Assembly (NCBI GenBank): GCA_037953745.1
Contig: JBAKBP010004462.1
Span: 1 to 64,000 of the forward strand
Length of the DNA: 64,000 nucleotides
Direction of reading: 5' to 3'
DNA from: Lithodes maja
Taxonomy: Eukaryota; Arthropoda; Malacostraca; Decapoda; Lithodidae
The position numbers and the translations under genes were made by a program. Of this stretch, positions 45,521-55,484 are shown in pieces. The notes beneath the pieces were generated by a model. The model saw only the letters and a program-made list of their open reading frames with translations, was not told where the DNA came from and ran no database searches. The stretch's first letter is position 1; each line of letters opens with the position of its first letter.

Positions 45521-47056
45521 ATGAATGAAAGGATTGAGGAAAATGAGGTGAAAGAAGCAGTGAAACAAATGAGAGCGGGAAAAGCAGAAGGTTTGGATGG
45601 TATTGCTGTGGAGTGTATAAAGAAGGGTGGAGATGTGATAATAGATTGGTTGGTGAGACTTTTCAATGTGTGCTTTGTTGTGTCAATGGTACCAATAGAC
45701 TGGAAGAGTGCATGTATTGTGCCGTTGTACAAGGGGAAGGGAGATCGGCAGGAGTGTTCAAGTTATAGAGGTATTAGTTTATTGTCAGTGGTTGGAAAGC
45801 TGTATGGCAGGGTGTTGATAGAGAGGATAATAAAGTGTACGGAAGTTGCAATAGGAGAAGAACAGTGCGGTTTTAGGAGGGGAAGAGGGTGCGTGGATCA
45901 GATGTTTGCAGTAAGACAGTTATGCGAGAAGTATTTAGAGAAGCATAAGGAGATATTTTGGGCTTTTATGGACTTGGAAAAAGCGTATGATCGTGTGGAC
46001 CGTGAAGCAATGTGGAAGGTGTTAAGGATTTATGAAATAGGAGGAAATTTGTTAGAAGCAGTTAAGAGTTTTTATGAAGGGAGCAGAGCATGTGTGAGAG
46101 TAGGAAATGGTGAGTTGAGTGAATGGTTTGAGGTAAAGGTAGGTTTGCGACAGGGTTGTGTAATGTCACCATGGCTGTTTAATATGTTTATGGATGGTGT
46201 GGTGAGGGAGGTGAAAAGGAGAACTATGGGAAGAGGATTGGGTTTAGTAGGAAAGAATGGTAGAGATTGGGAGTTGAATCAGTTGCTGTTCGCTGATGAC
46301 ACAGCATTGGTGGCGGATTCTGATGAGAAACTGCAGCGGGTAGTCAAAGAGTTTGGTGTGGTTTGTGGAAGGAGGAAACTGAAGGTGAACGTCAATAAAA
46401 GTAAAGTAATGGTGTGTAATAGGGGAGAGCATAGGGTGAATCTAGATGTGAGGCTGGATGGGGAAATATTGGAACAAGTAGAGTGTTTTAAATATCTAGG
46501 AGGAACGATAAGCAGGAGTGGAGGTATGGAAGTGGAGGTAAAACAGAGAGTGTGTGAAGGAAGGAAGGTTTTCGGAGCAATGGGAAGTATGTGGAAGACG
46601 AGAAATCTCGGAGTGAAAGTAAAAAGTGCACTGTATCAAGGAATTGTTGTGCCAACAGTGATGTATGGGGCTGAGACATGGGCTCTGAAGAAAAAGGAGA
46701 AAAGAGGGCTGGATGTGATGGAGATGAGCTGCTTGAGGAGTATGTGTGGAGTTACTCGTAGAGACAGATTGAGGAATGAAGAGATACGTAGGAGAGTGGG
46801 GCAGCAGGAACATTTGTCAGCCAGAGTGGACAGAAGGGTGCTGAGCTGGTATGGTCATGTTGAACGAATGGGAGATGAAAGGCTTACAAAGAGAATATGT
46901 GAGTCAGGTACAAGGGGAGATAGAAGGGCAGGAAGACCCCCATTGAGATGGAGAGACTGTGTAAGAAAGGCTTTGGATGATAGAGGAATGACTATAGATC
47001 AGGCAGAGGAAGTGGTGGTGGACAGGAGTGAATGGAGAATGCTTGTGAATAGTTGA
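45521..47056 (+). CDS. RTE-like reverse transcriptase
   Basis: 511 residues open. GLDGIAVECIKKG near 24-36, YRGISLLSVVGKLY near 82-95, CGFRRGRGCVDQ near 116-127, motif A MDLEKAYDRV at 150-159, motif B GLRQGCVMSPWLFN at 208-221, motif C LFADD at 256-260, then a thumb and the C-terminal RRAGRPPLRW block. The style of GFRxGRGCxDQ and GLRQGCVMSP fits the RTE clade. The upstream endonuclease is in another frame because of indels (near 45500 the frame changes), so the ATG at 45521 is not the natural start. Confidence 0.88.
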   Translation: MNERIEENEVKEAVKQMRAGKAEGLDGIAVECIKKGGDVIIDWLVRLFNVCFVVSMVPIDWKSACIVPLYKGKGDRQECSSYRGISLLSVVGKLYGRVLIERIIKCTEVAIGEEQCGFRRGRGCVDQMFAVRQLCEKYLEKHKEIFWAFMDLEKAYDRVDREAMWKVLRIYEIGGNLLEAVKSFYEGSRACVRVGNGELSEWFEVKVGLRQGCVMSPWLFNMFMDGVVREVKRRTMGRGLGLVGKNGRDWELNQLLFADDTALVADSDEKLQRVVKEFGVVCGRRKLKVNVNKSKVMVCNRGEHRVNLDVRLDGEILEQVECFKYLGGTISRSGGMEVEVKQRVCEGRKVFGAMGSMWKTRNLGVKVKSALYQGIVVPTVMYGAETWALKKKEKRGLDVMEMSCLRSMCGVTRRDRLRNEEIRRRVGQQEHLSARVDRRVLSWYGHVERMGDERLTKRICESGTRGDRRAGRPPLRWRDCVRKALDDRGMTIDQAEEVVVDRSEWRMLVNS

Positions 47057-48396
47057 GTGAACACGTGGTAATTTGGAGTAAGGGGTCGGGCGCAAGTTCG
47101 ACTAGATAATAGTCCATCAGGCGCCTGGCCCGGGGGGACGATTAATATGAAGGGTGTGCCTGGAAGTGTGGTGGGAGGGCTTGTGGCTTTGGCTCCGCTG
47201 CATGTCTGCCTGCCGAGATCGGAACCTCTCCGGGTGGTCAGGGGCTGGGGGAGTGCTGGAGCGACCTTGGTAACCCTGGTCTCTGGGTCTTCTCCTGGGT
47301 GACCTGGATGTGTGTGAGTTTGTGCTTTTTATCTGTGTTTATTTTTTGTTTTATGTTGTTTTTGTGTTTTCCCTGTTCTTGCTCTGTCTTGAGTCGGCTA
47401 CCCCCAAAATGGGGATTGGGCCAGAGCATATAGATAGATAGATAGAACTCCAGTTCTCAGGTATGTCGTGCCGCTTTTAACTAAAGCCAGCACTCATAGG
47501 AAACAATACCTTTTATATCAGACTCCTAGTCTAGCATTATCTAATCCAGCAGAACACTAATAATTAAAGGAAGCAGCAATATGAAAGTCAACCAATGCTT
47601 CGTGATCCACTTATCTTAACAACTAACATACACAGGTTATATCAGACCTTAACACACAATACAACTGGCCAGCATTAAGCTGATTTTGCAGAGTTAACCA
47701 GAGGGGATATAATGTTAATAAAGGTGGTGAAAGATATGGAAAATGAGAGAGATAGGCCGAGGAAAAGATTCTCAGGTAAGAGCGGGGACAGGTTGCAAGG
47801 GATAAAGATGGATGCGTTCTAGAAACCAGATCTGAGGGAGAGAGTGGCGAGGAACTAGTATATATACTTCGCACTAGCTCGAGCCGCGTGGGAAACTAGC
47901 GGTTGCAAGTCGTCCGACCACTCACAAGGCTTGCAGCATGGTAAGGACCTCTCTCCACCAACCCCCGCGAGGCAGCCAGCCGTGACGTCATCGAGCGGGA
48001 CAAAAAACACTGCGCGCCACCTCTCACTCCGTTCTACTCCCTCTCTCTCTCTCCCAGATCCTATCATTACTAGTTAATGACAAAACATATACTTTACAAT
48101 TAAATATATAAAGCCTTGACATGGGCGAAAACAAAGAGCCTTTCTGGACTGCCCATGACACGAGCTTTCATATGAAATAAAGCACACTCTAATACATAAA
48201 CTGTAGCCCCATCCACTGCCCTGGCGATCCTAGCGAGTCACTGTAGGACAAGCCATGCGGTTCTAACGGAGTGATCAACGTCACAAACGTCTTAAAACAG
48301 TTGGCTGAATGGGGCTGAATGGATGCAAACCAGAGAAAGAGAAAAAAGGAGAGAAAGAGAAAAAAATCAGGTGAACCCCCCACGAGAGGTGCATAG

Positions 48397-49482
48397 AAAA
48401 AAGGGTTGACAGCTTCGCTATAGGCCTAATAATTTGTTTTTACCCACCTCGCAGAAGGTGCTCTTTGGCCTCGGCAGGTGTGTCTTGAGCATTCCGCGAT
48501 GTCGCAAGGTCCTTCGCATGCCTAGTGCGGAGCATACCCCTGGCGGGTATACTCTCGGCGAGTACTCGTGCGCACGTCGACGACTATTCGATGAGGAAAT
48601 CACCGATGACTCTTGTGCAGCGTCGATGTTCTCAGAACATCTGAGAGCATCGGCGAGCCGCCGTGCAGCGTTGCAAAGTTTATTTTTGTGCGAAGTGTCT
48701 CGCCGATGTCGCCAATGTTCTTCGAGGGCCTCGCAGATCCCTCTACGATGTTCGACGATGCTTGCGAGGCCTAGCGAGTCAAACGATTATCATGCGAGGA
48801 TTTAAGATTTTGTTGCGACATGTCACGAATGTGCCAATTTATTGGTGTCGGTGATGAAAATTGTGAGAAGTCGCATCAGTGGGAAAGTGGTATTAAATGC
48901 CCCTTTCCCACATTTGCGATTTCCTACGATTTTCATCGCCGATACCCATAAATTAGCACATTCGTGACATGTCGGACAACAATCGTATTACCCTCGCATA
49001 ATAATCGTATGACTCGCAAGGCCTCGCATGGGCCCTCGCGGGTCATCGCAAATGTTCGGTTTGTTCAAAATTTTGGACGAGGACTCACGAGGCTTCGTAG
49101 CCCTCGCAAGCATCGTCGAACATCGCAGAAAGATCTGAGAGGGCCTTGGGGATCATCGACGACATCGGCGAGACATCGCGGAGGGTTTCTCACAAAAAAA
49201 ACCTTTGCAACGCTGCACGGCGGCTCGCCGATGCTCTCAGATGGTCCGAGAACATCGACGATGCACAAGAGTCATCGGCAATTTCCTCGTCGATTAGTCG
49301 TCGACGTGCGCACAAGTACTCGCCGAGAGTATACCCGCCAGGGGTATGCTCCGCACGAGGCATGCGAAGGGCCTTGCGACGTCGCGGAATGCTCAAGACA
49401 CACCTGCCGAGGCCAAAGTGCACCTTCGGCGAGTTGGGTAAAACAAAATTATTAGGCCTATAGTGAACCTGTCAACCCTTTT
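48397..49482. repeat. 1.09-kb palindrome at the U1/U2 junction
   Basis: ACGAGAGGTGCATAGAAAAAAGGGTTGAC at the left is mirrored at 49455-49482, and the match continues through GCCTCGGCAGGTGTGTCTTGAGC, GCGGGTATACTCTCGGCGAG and further to the centre near 48894. It is the right part of U1 facing the left part of U2, separated by TATTAAA. TCG/CGA words are unusually dense here. Confidence 0.85.
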
Positions 49483-50943
49483 TTCTATGCACCTCTCGTG
49501 GGGGGTTCACCTGTTTTTTTTTCTCTTTCTCTCTTTTTCTCTCTTTCTCTGGTTTGTATCCATTCAGCCCCATTCAGCCAACTGGTTTAAGACGTTTATC
49601 CCAATCCAAATATCGATATCTTCCTGGCAAGTGATAGCGAACCAGCATTATATGGAGAAATCCGGCTTCGCCGGAGAAATTTTTCTATCGAAAAATGTAC
49701 AAATTTAGCTTGCTCTCAAAACAAAAATATATATATGTTGGCTCGCTACCGCTCACCAGGACAATATTGAAACCTGGATGGGGGTAAACGTCTTAAAACA
49801 GTAGGCTGAACGGGGCCGAACGGAAACAAGGCAAAGAGAGAGGGAGAGAAATAGAAAACAAACAAAAAACGAGGAGAGAGGGAGCGAAAGAGAAAACTAA
49901 AAAGGGGAGGTGGGCTCAATTTTTAAACCTTAACGCAAACATTGAGCCCACCTCGCTGTTTTTTTATTTCTCTTTCTCTCCCTCTCTCCTCGTTTTTTTT
50001 TTCCTATTTCTCTCCCTTTCTCTTTGCCTTGTATCCGTTCGGCCCCGTTCAGCCTACTGTTTTAAGACGTTTACCCCCATCCAGGTTTCAATATTTTCCT
50101 GGTGAGCAGTAGCGAGCCAAAATATATATTTGTTTTGTTTTGAGAGCAAGCTAAATTTGTACATTATTTGATAGAAAAATGTGTCTGGCAAAGCCGGACA
50201 ATGCCAATCTCCGAATTAAGGGGAGATGGGTCGTTTTTCTGGTCCCCTTTCTTCCTTATGGTTAACCCCATTAGTTTCATATTTTATGACGTTCGGCCCA
50301 TTAGTTTGGCGATTTTAAGATAAATTTGTACCATTTCGACGAGTTGGGTTGGGTATGAGGGGGGATCTGCTTGGTGTGGGCCAATCAGCGCTCGGCAGAC
50401 CCCGTAATCTTGTGTCGATCTCTGACCGTTTTGGTGAGGTCAGTCCTCAAGGCATTAGTGAGTTGGGTCTATAATTAGGCCTTGTAAATGGGGTTGGGTG
50501 TGACAGGGATCTGCCTTGTGTGGGCTGGTCGGCTTTCTGCAGACTCCCGTTTTCTTATGTTCTTATGTTTTTGCCATGAATTATATGCAAAAAGTTTTTG
50601 GATAATCTCGCCGAGGTATTCGCCGAACCATCACTTAATTCGCCGAAGACGTCGCAGAACATACGCCGAGGATTCGTTCATCCTTCGCATTATTTCGCAA
50701 TATTTTATTCAAATGTGACAGTTCTCGCCGTGGCTATCGGCGAACCATCGCTCAATTTGCCGTTGAAATCGCAAAATGTCGCCGATTCCGTCTTACCCAT
50801 CGGCGTCATCGTCGCCGTGTGTAAACTTGTCAACGTTTTTTAACGGTCAAAATCGTAGACGTCGCACACATTCCTTGCGAATTGACAAGACTACGTCCTT
50901 GGCGACGAAAATCGTATGAAATCGCAAATGTGGGAAAGGGGCA
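48898..50943. mobile_element. U2: TIR element (family H), uninterrupted by retroelements
   Basis: 2046 bp. Both ends start TGCCCCTTTCCCACATTTGCGATTTC and stay paired for about 44 bp with two mismatches. It is read in the opposite direction to U1 and lacks the LINE B and Gypsy 2 insertions. No coding frame is recognised. Confidence 0.75.
49483..50200. mobile_element. One complete and one partial family F foldback unit inside U2
   Basis: 49483-49920 is a full F unit (GGGGGGTTCACCTG ... GAGGTGGGCTC). 49945-50200 is a second, related unit whose far end grades into CCGGACAATGCCAATCTCCG, as in U1 at 35330. The two meet head to head around TTGAGCCCACCTCGC. Confidence 0.7.
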
Positions 50944-51149
50944 AGGAAGGAGAGTAAGGGTAACGGGCACGACACGCAGAATAGGGAGAGAGAGAAGAGG
51001 GAGAGTGTGTGGAGGGAGAATAGACGAATAAAAGGATGGACAATATAGAAGGAGATAGACTAAGAGAGGAGGTAGGGAAGGATAAACAGGAAGAGAATAA
51101 AAAGAGAATGAAAGAAGAAGTGAGAGTAAGGGTTACAAGGAGTTACACG
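50944..51149. other. Purine-rich flank of U2
   Basis: AGGAAGGAGAG-type DNA like that before U1. No gene. Confidence 0.5.
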
Positions 51150-51505
51150 GAATAGTTATATCTCGAAGACCTTGAGGTCCATTCCAGAGAGATACTTGCA
51201 TTCATCATGAGACTAAACATTTGCTATAATCCACATTGTCAAACCCATCAAGTACTTGAATAACTGCAATGAGCTCACGCATAGCCTGTGTGTTTCCTAA
51301 GAAGAGATCTAGACCTGTTGTAATTGCTCCGTCTTCTGATCTATGGAATAATCTTTGTAGCCCTTGCTTCTACTCTTTCCAGTCGCAATATATCATTTTT
51401 GGGTGCTGGAGACCAGAATTGAAAAGCATACTATAGGAGAGGCCGTATCATAGTGTTGTAAAGTTAGGACTCTTTATTCAGATGTTTATTTAAATTGCCT
51501 CTTAA

Positions 51506-52220
51506 CCCTCTCACGTTCTTGACGCATTTTTGAGCCTATTAGGGATACTTTAACCCCTTATTAGCAGGGCCCGACTTAAGTCTGTATCTAAAAATCTGGA
51601 CTATGTGGCGGGGACCGACTTAAGTCTGTGTGCAATTTTTTTAGCAAGAATGGCTGTGAGAGAGAGACGAGCGACGGGAGGAGCGTAGGTTACCTCATGA
51701 CCGCTCGGCATGGACCCCGCGCGCCTACTGACATCTACTCCACACAACTCCACCCTCCCTACCTCGCCACACAGGGAATTATGTCAGGAAAATACCTTAT
51801 TTTAGGGATTTTGCACTCGTGTTGCACGATCGTTGCAAGAGAACGCGTGGTCGTAGAAGGATGGTTCTGGTGTCATTGGAAAGCTCAATTTACGCCCTTT
51901 CAGGGACACATAATTGTATTACACTCTGGCTCTTGTTTATGCATGAAAAGGAGCACGGAAACAAGGCCATTTAGGGTAATAAGAAAAAAACGCTGGGCGC
52001 GTAGTGGAAAAAAACTGACGGGCCCGCTCATAAGGTGTTAAATCCTTTGTTACCATCAGGGGTATTTAGAAACCTTTAGTTTAGTTACTTTAACCTCTGC
52101 AGTTGTCTTTGAGTTAGCTGTGGGCAGAAAACTAATTTTGGAGAGGTACTTATAAGAGTAAGAGAACTCTATTTCTTATTGCTAATCTGGCAACCTCTGC
52201 GTCATATGGTCGTGAGAGGG
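51506..52220. mobile_element. Family D MITE hosting another TTAA element
   Basis: TTAA at 51502-51505 and 52221-52224. Ends match family D at 20172-20399 in reverse (CTGCAGTTGTCTTTGAGTTAGC, AATCTGGCAACCTCTGCG). Interrupted at 51554-52037. Confidence 0.8.
51554..52037. mobile_element. TTAA element (family E) nested in family D
   Basis: 484 bp between TTAA at 51550-51553 and 52038-52041. Inverted ends CCCTTATTAGCAGGGCCCG and the complement of CGGGCCCGCTCATAAGGTG. Its frame of 137 residues (51628-52041) has no recognised domain. Confidence 0.8.
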
Positions 52221-52589
52221 TTAATATAGTCCAACATGTTCTGAACTTTATTCTCTACTTCAATACACTTTTTTGAAACCTTTTGGTCACTGCTAATCAG
52301 AATACTGCAGTTTTGTCCAAGTCAGTCACTTCCAGGGAAATTCCCAATGTCGAATAGCCTGACTTGGCATTTGCTTGTCCGATATGCATCACCTTGCACT
52401 TTTTTTCAATTCTAGTGGCATCTGCCATGTCTCAAGCTATTCACTGTTAAGTTAAGTCTATCAAGATCCATCCTGAGCTGTTCAAACCCTTTAGGGTCCT
52501 TCACATTCACTCTATGTTTAATGCCATCAGCAAACTTGGAGATCACAATCAACAGACCAAAATCAATGTCATTGACATATTATATGATA

Positions 52590-53567
52590 TTGGAGGTGTG
52601 GTCAAATGGTCATGCCACTGGACTGGTAATCAAATGGTCCCAGGTTCGAATCCTGATGTATCAATGGGAAGATATTGTTGGGATGGAATTTGCGATGTAC
52701 ATAGTTTCAGTGTATTACTACAAAGCCCACCGAAACGCCAACAAAATACCCTCATTGGTCCCTGATTTACCCTTGTCGAGCAGGGAGTTTTGGGCTTATT
52801 TGGGCATATTCAGGACCTCCTGAATGATAAATCAAGTATCTGCATGAAAAGAAATGTATTCAGCAAAAAACTAGGTGCTAAAAGCTTCAAAATGAGACCA
52901 GAACGAGCTACGTAGCACTCGTCATTCTCAGGCAGTGTTACCACCAACATGGGAGTTTAGCGTATAGCGGCATATTTTTTCCCACTATGCTCAATACTGG
53001 CAACGCTGTCGGCCTCTCGAGAACAGAGGGAACATGAGTCAGTGGGCGGCGGTAAGCCCTGGGAGTCGGCTGTCTGGCCCGCTGCGCTCCCGGCCATTTG
53101 CACTCGATTTTAACCCTTTAAAAGCCTTAATAATGCTCCTAACTTGCTTTAAATTGGAGGCGGACTTAAGTCCGCCCCGGCTACGAATGGGTTAAATAGC
53201 ACTGTATGAATATTCCCATATTCAGATTATGCTAAAGGGGGGCAATGCCTAGTGAGATAATTGCTCAATAGTTGGCGTTCTGAGAGTGAAGGTCCGAGTC
53301 TAAGAGGGTTAGACAATGAAGTGCATAAGGGGAAGCAGCTTCAGAGATAGGGCTGCTTCGAGCCGTGGGTGGGCAACCAGGCCTCGTGCATTTTGCGAAG
53401 GCAAGATGGTGGGGGCTGGTTGCAGATCAAAATGCTTCACATGTCTTACTCCCTAGACTGGAACGAAACCTCACGGGCTTCACCGTTGAATGCACGGTTG
53501 AATGTACAGGCCCGCAGTCTATGTCCGAGAGGGAGTAGTTGGAATATAGAAAGAAAAAAGTGAGTCA
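52590..53567 (+). mobile_element. tRNA-derived SINE copy 2, split by a MITE
   Basis: Head with A box TGGTCAAATGG (52599-52609) and B box GGTTCGAATCC (52643-52653), then the same body as the copy at 16226-16798. A 422-bp MITE interrupts it. The tail ends in an A-rich run near 53553-53567. It is inserted in a decayed LINE. Confidence 0.8.
52770..53191. mobile_element. TTAA-type MITE inside the SINE
   Basis: Flanked by TTTA (52766-52769) and TTAA (53192-53195). Ends CCCTTGTCGAGCAGGG and the complement of CCCCGGCTACGAATGGG form an imperfect inverted repeat. The other SINE copy reads CCCTGATTAAATAGC without interruption, which is the empty site. Confidence 0.75.
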
Positions 53568-54060
53568 AAGACAGATCCATGTGGAACTACAGAAGTGACT
53601 AGAGTCCACTCAGAAGAAAACAAAAACATGTATTATGACCCTTTGCTGTCCTCCTGTTAGCCAACTATCTATCCAATGTATGTCCTCTGTATTGATACAT
53701 AGTGCACTCATTTGCTTACATTGGGCTGTAATGAGTCACATTGTCAAAGGAAGGCTATTTGAAAATCTAAGTAAAGGATGTCAATGGGTCTACTTTTGTC
53801 GTACTTACTCAGCATTTCATAGAGAAATTCCAACAAATGGGGAAGTCATAATCAGTGTCGCCTGTAACCATGTTGAGAATCAGTAATTAAGTTGCGGATT
53901 TTTAGCTAGTCAACTATCTTGTCTACTATTATCCCTTCTAAAAGCTTTACTATGATATAAGTCAAGCTAATTAGCCGATACTTCTTGGGACACTAATGAT
54001 CCCCTTTCTTGGAGATTGGTGTCATATTGGATGGCTTGTACGGTCGCGCTAATAAATCAT

Positions 54061-54434
54061 GTCCCAGCTGTCATTACGTTTGGCTTTCTCTGTGCTGTAT
54101 TTAAGTCTGTCAGATGTTGAATAGGGTAGGTAAATGTAGGAACATGTTTGTACATTTCACTCGATATGATGAAATTATGGCTAGATATTGCTTATAGCAA
54201 TTATTATGGATCAAAACATACTTGGTGCCGAGACATCACTTATTAGCGTGACTGTACTTATTTAGCATACCAATAGGAGAGAAGGGAAAGAGGAAGGATA
54301 GGAAAGGGGATATAATGATAGAATAGTTGAAAATGAATAAGGGAGATCATAATTATGCAAGGGGAAAATGAGGAATAACGGCAGGGGAGAGAATAAGTTG
54401 GGGAGGGAAGGGGAGAATAAAAGGGGGAGGTCTC
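54061..54434. other. Spacer, purine-rich at its end
   Basis: No gene or clear repeat family; AG-rich from about 54280. Confidence 0.4.
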
Positions 54435-54438
54435 TTAA

Positions 54439-54812
54439 GGGAGCCCACCTCGCTCTTTTTTTCTTTCTCTCCCTTTCTCTTTGGCTTGTATCCATTCGGC
54501 CTCATTCAGCCAACTGTTTTAAGACGTTTACCAACATCCAGGTGTCAATATTTTCCTGGCGAGCGGTAGCGAACCAGCATATATTTTTTTTGTGTTGACA
54601 GCAAGCTAAATTTGTACATTTTTCGATAGAAAAATATCTCCGGCGAAGCCGGATTTCTCCATACAATGCTGGCTCGCTATCGCTCGCCAGGAAGAAATCG
54701 ACACCTGAATGGGGATAAACGTCTTAAAACAATTGGCTGAATGGGGCCAAATGGATATAAGCCAGAGAAAGAGAGAACAGGAGAGAAAGGTAAATAAAAC
54801 CTGTGACCTCCC
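54439..54812. mobile_element. Foldback MITE, family F (copy 4)
   Basis: 374 bp with perfect TTAA at 54435-54438 and 54813-54816. Termini GGGAGCCCACCTCGCT and the complement of CTGTGACCTCCC. Confidence 0.88.
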
Positions 54813-54847
54813 TTAAGAACGGGATTATAGACCGTGATTATGGAATG

Positions 54848-54848
<1 letters not shown>

Positions 54849-54880
<32 letters not shown>
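54849..54880. repeat. TA microsatellite
   Basis: About 16 TA units, followed by G-runs to 54919. Confidence 0.9.
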
Positions 54881-54883
<3 letters not shown>

Positions 54884-54940
54884 AGGGGGTGGGAGGGGGA
54901 GGAAAAGGGGGGGGGGGACAAAGAGAAAGAGATAGGTGAA

Positions 54941-55115
54941 CCCGTACGGTACCGGTGAATTATAATTTATTTAATTTCAGCTACAGTTAGAAGAATTTAT
55001 GAAGCTTAGGAAGGATGTATGGTAGCTAAAAGCATTGGTTGAGATAGTGTGTAGCCTTTTAATTGGTAGACATGTTTCTTAAGTTCCATAACATCGTGTA
55101 ATAGTACTGTATGAG
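54941..55115. mobile_element. Family C MITE adjoining a family F MITE
   Basis: CCCGTACGGTACCGG after TGAA (decayed TTAA) to GTACTGTATGAG before TTAA at 55116-55119. That TTAA is shared with the next element. Confidence 0.7.
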
Positions 55116-55119
55116 TTAA

Positions 55120-55480
55120 GGGGGGGTCGCCTGCTTGTTTCTCTCTTTCTCTGGCTTATATCCATTCGGCCCCATTCAGCCAACTGTTTAAGACGTTTAT
55201 CCCCATCCAGGTGTCAAATTCTTCCAGGCGAGCGATAGCGAGCCAGCATTGTATGGAGAAATCCGGCTTCGCCGGAGACATTTTTCTATCGAAAAATGTA
55301 CAAATTTAGCTTGCTGTCAAAAAGAAAAACAAATATATATGCTGGCTCGCTACCGCTCGCCAGGAAAATATTGACACCTGGATGGAGGTAAATGTCTTAA
55401 AACAGTAGGCTGAATGGGGCCGAATGGATACAAGCCAAAGAGAGAGGGAGAGAAAGTGACAACAAGCGAGGTGGGCCCCC
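55120..55480. mobile_element. Foldback MITE, family F (copy 5)
   Basis: 361 bp, TTAA at 55116-55119 and 55481-55484, ends GGGGGGGTCGCCTGC and the complement of GAGGTGGGCCCCC. Confidence 0.88.
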
Positions 55481-55484
55481 TTAA

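Larger units (their letters stand above)
43977..47445 (+). mobile_element. RTE-like LINE inside the Gypsy 2 5' LTR
   Basis: 3469 bp with a perfect 12-bp duplication AACTCCAGTTCT (43965-43976, 47446-47457). The 3' end is (ATAG)n rather than poly(A), typical of RTE-type LINEs. The first 19 bases are an exact inverted copy of target DNA 43952-43970. The remaining 5' part leads into the endonuclease frame. It is the youngest layer of this nest. Confidence 0.9.
35468..48285 (-). mobile_element. Gypsy 2: Gmr1-like LTR retrotransposon, nearly complete
   Basis: About 9.34 kb after removing the RTE-like insertion, with a 4-bp duplication AACG (35464-35467, 48286-48289). Both LTRs are 1786 bp with about a dozen differences. 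Gag, protease, integrase, RT and RNase H are all present in that order on the minus strand, broken by two TAG codons and one frameshift. It sits in U1. No env. Confidence 0.92.
43019..48285 (-). repeat. Gypsy 2 5' LTR, split by an RTE-like LINE
   Basis: 43019-43976 plus 47458-48285 give exactly 1786 bp, the length of the other LTR. The 12-bp duplication of the inserted LINE marks the junction. Confidence 0.92.
20969..48890. mobile_element. U1: TIR element in three pieces (family H)
   Basis: Pieces 20969-21542, 35162-35467 and 48286-48890 align in order with U2 read in reverse. Both ends carry the family terminus (TGCCCCTTTCCCAC left; complement of GTGGGAAAGTGG right). Removing the two nests leaves about 1.48 kb. 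The arms are very rich in TCG/CGA words. The middle contains family F-like sequence. No protein is recognised, so it is probably a non-autonomous DNA transposon. Confidence 0.75.
51150..54060 (-). pseudogene. Strongly decayed CR1/L2-like LINE reverse transcriptase
   Basis: Minus-strand fragments recall the CR1 copy: near 52525-52575 GCAAACTTGGAGATCAC and CAATGTCATTGACATA correspond to the FADDTK and YINDID region, near 53572-53600 the GSV block, near 53750 LDFQ, near 53850-53870 the QHG block and near 53930-54030 the PISLT block. The frame is destroyed. A SINE (52590-53567) and MITEs (51506-52220) are inserted in it, so it is the oldest layer here. Confidence 0.65.

Noticed and set aside
23229..48285. 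Endogenous retrovirus or errantivirus with env
   Set aside because: In both LTR elements the frame ends with RNase H shortly before the polypurine tract and no env-like frame follows.
48434..49463. Coding frames within the U1/U2 palindrome
   Set aside because: The same frames appear mirrored on both arms, are Arg/Ser-rich because of TCG/CGA words, and have no domain.
52590..52665. Functional tRNA gene
   Set aside because: A and B boxes are present, but no closed acceptor stem and a long repetitive body follows that recurs elsewhere. It is a SINE head.
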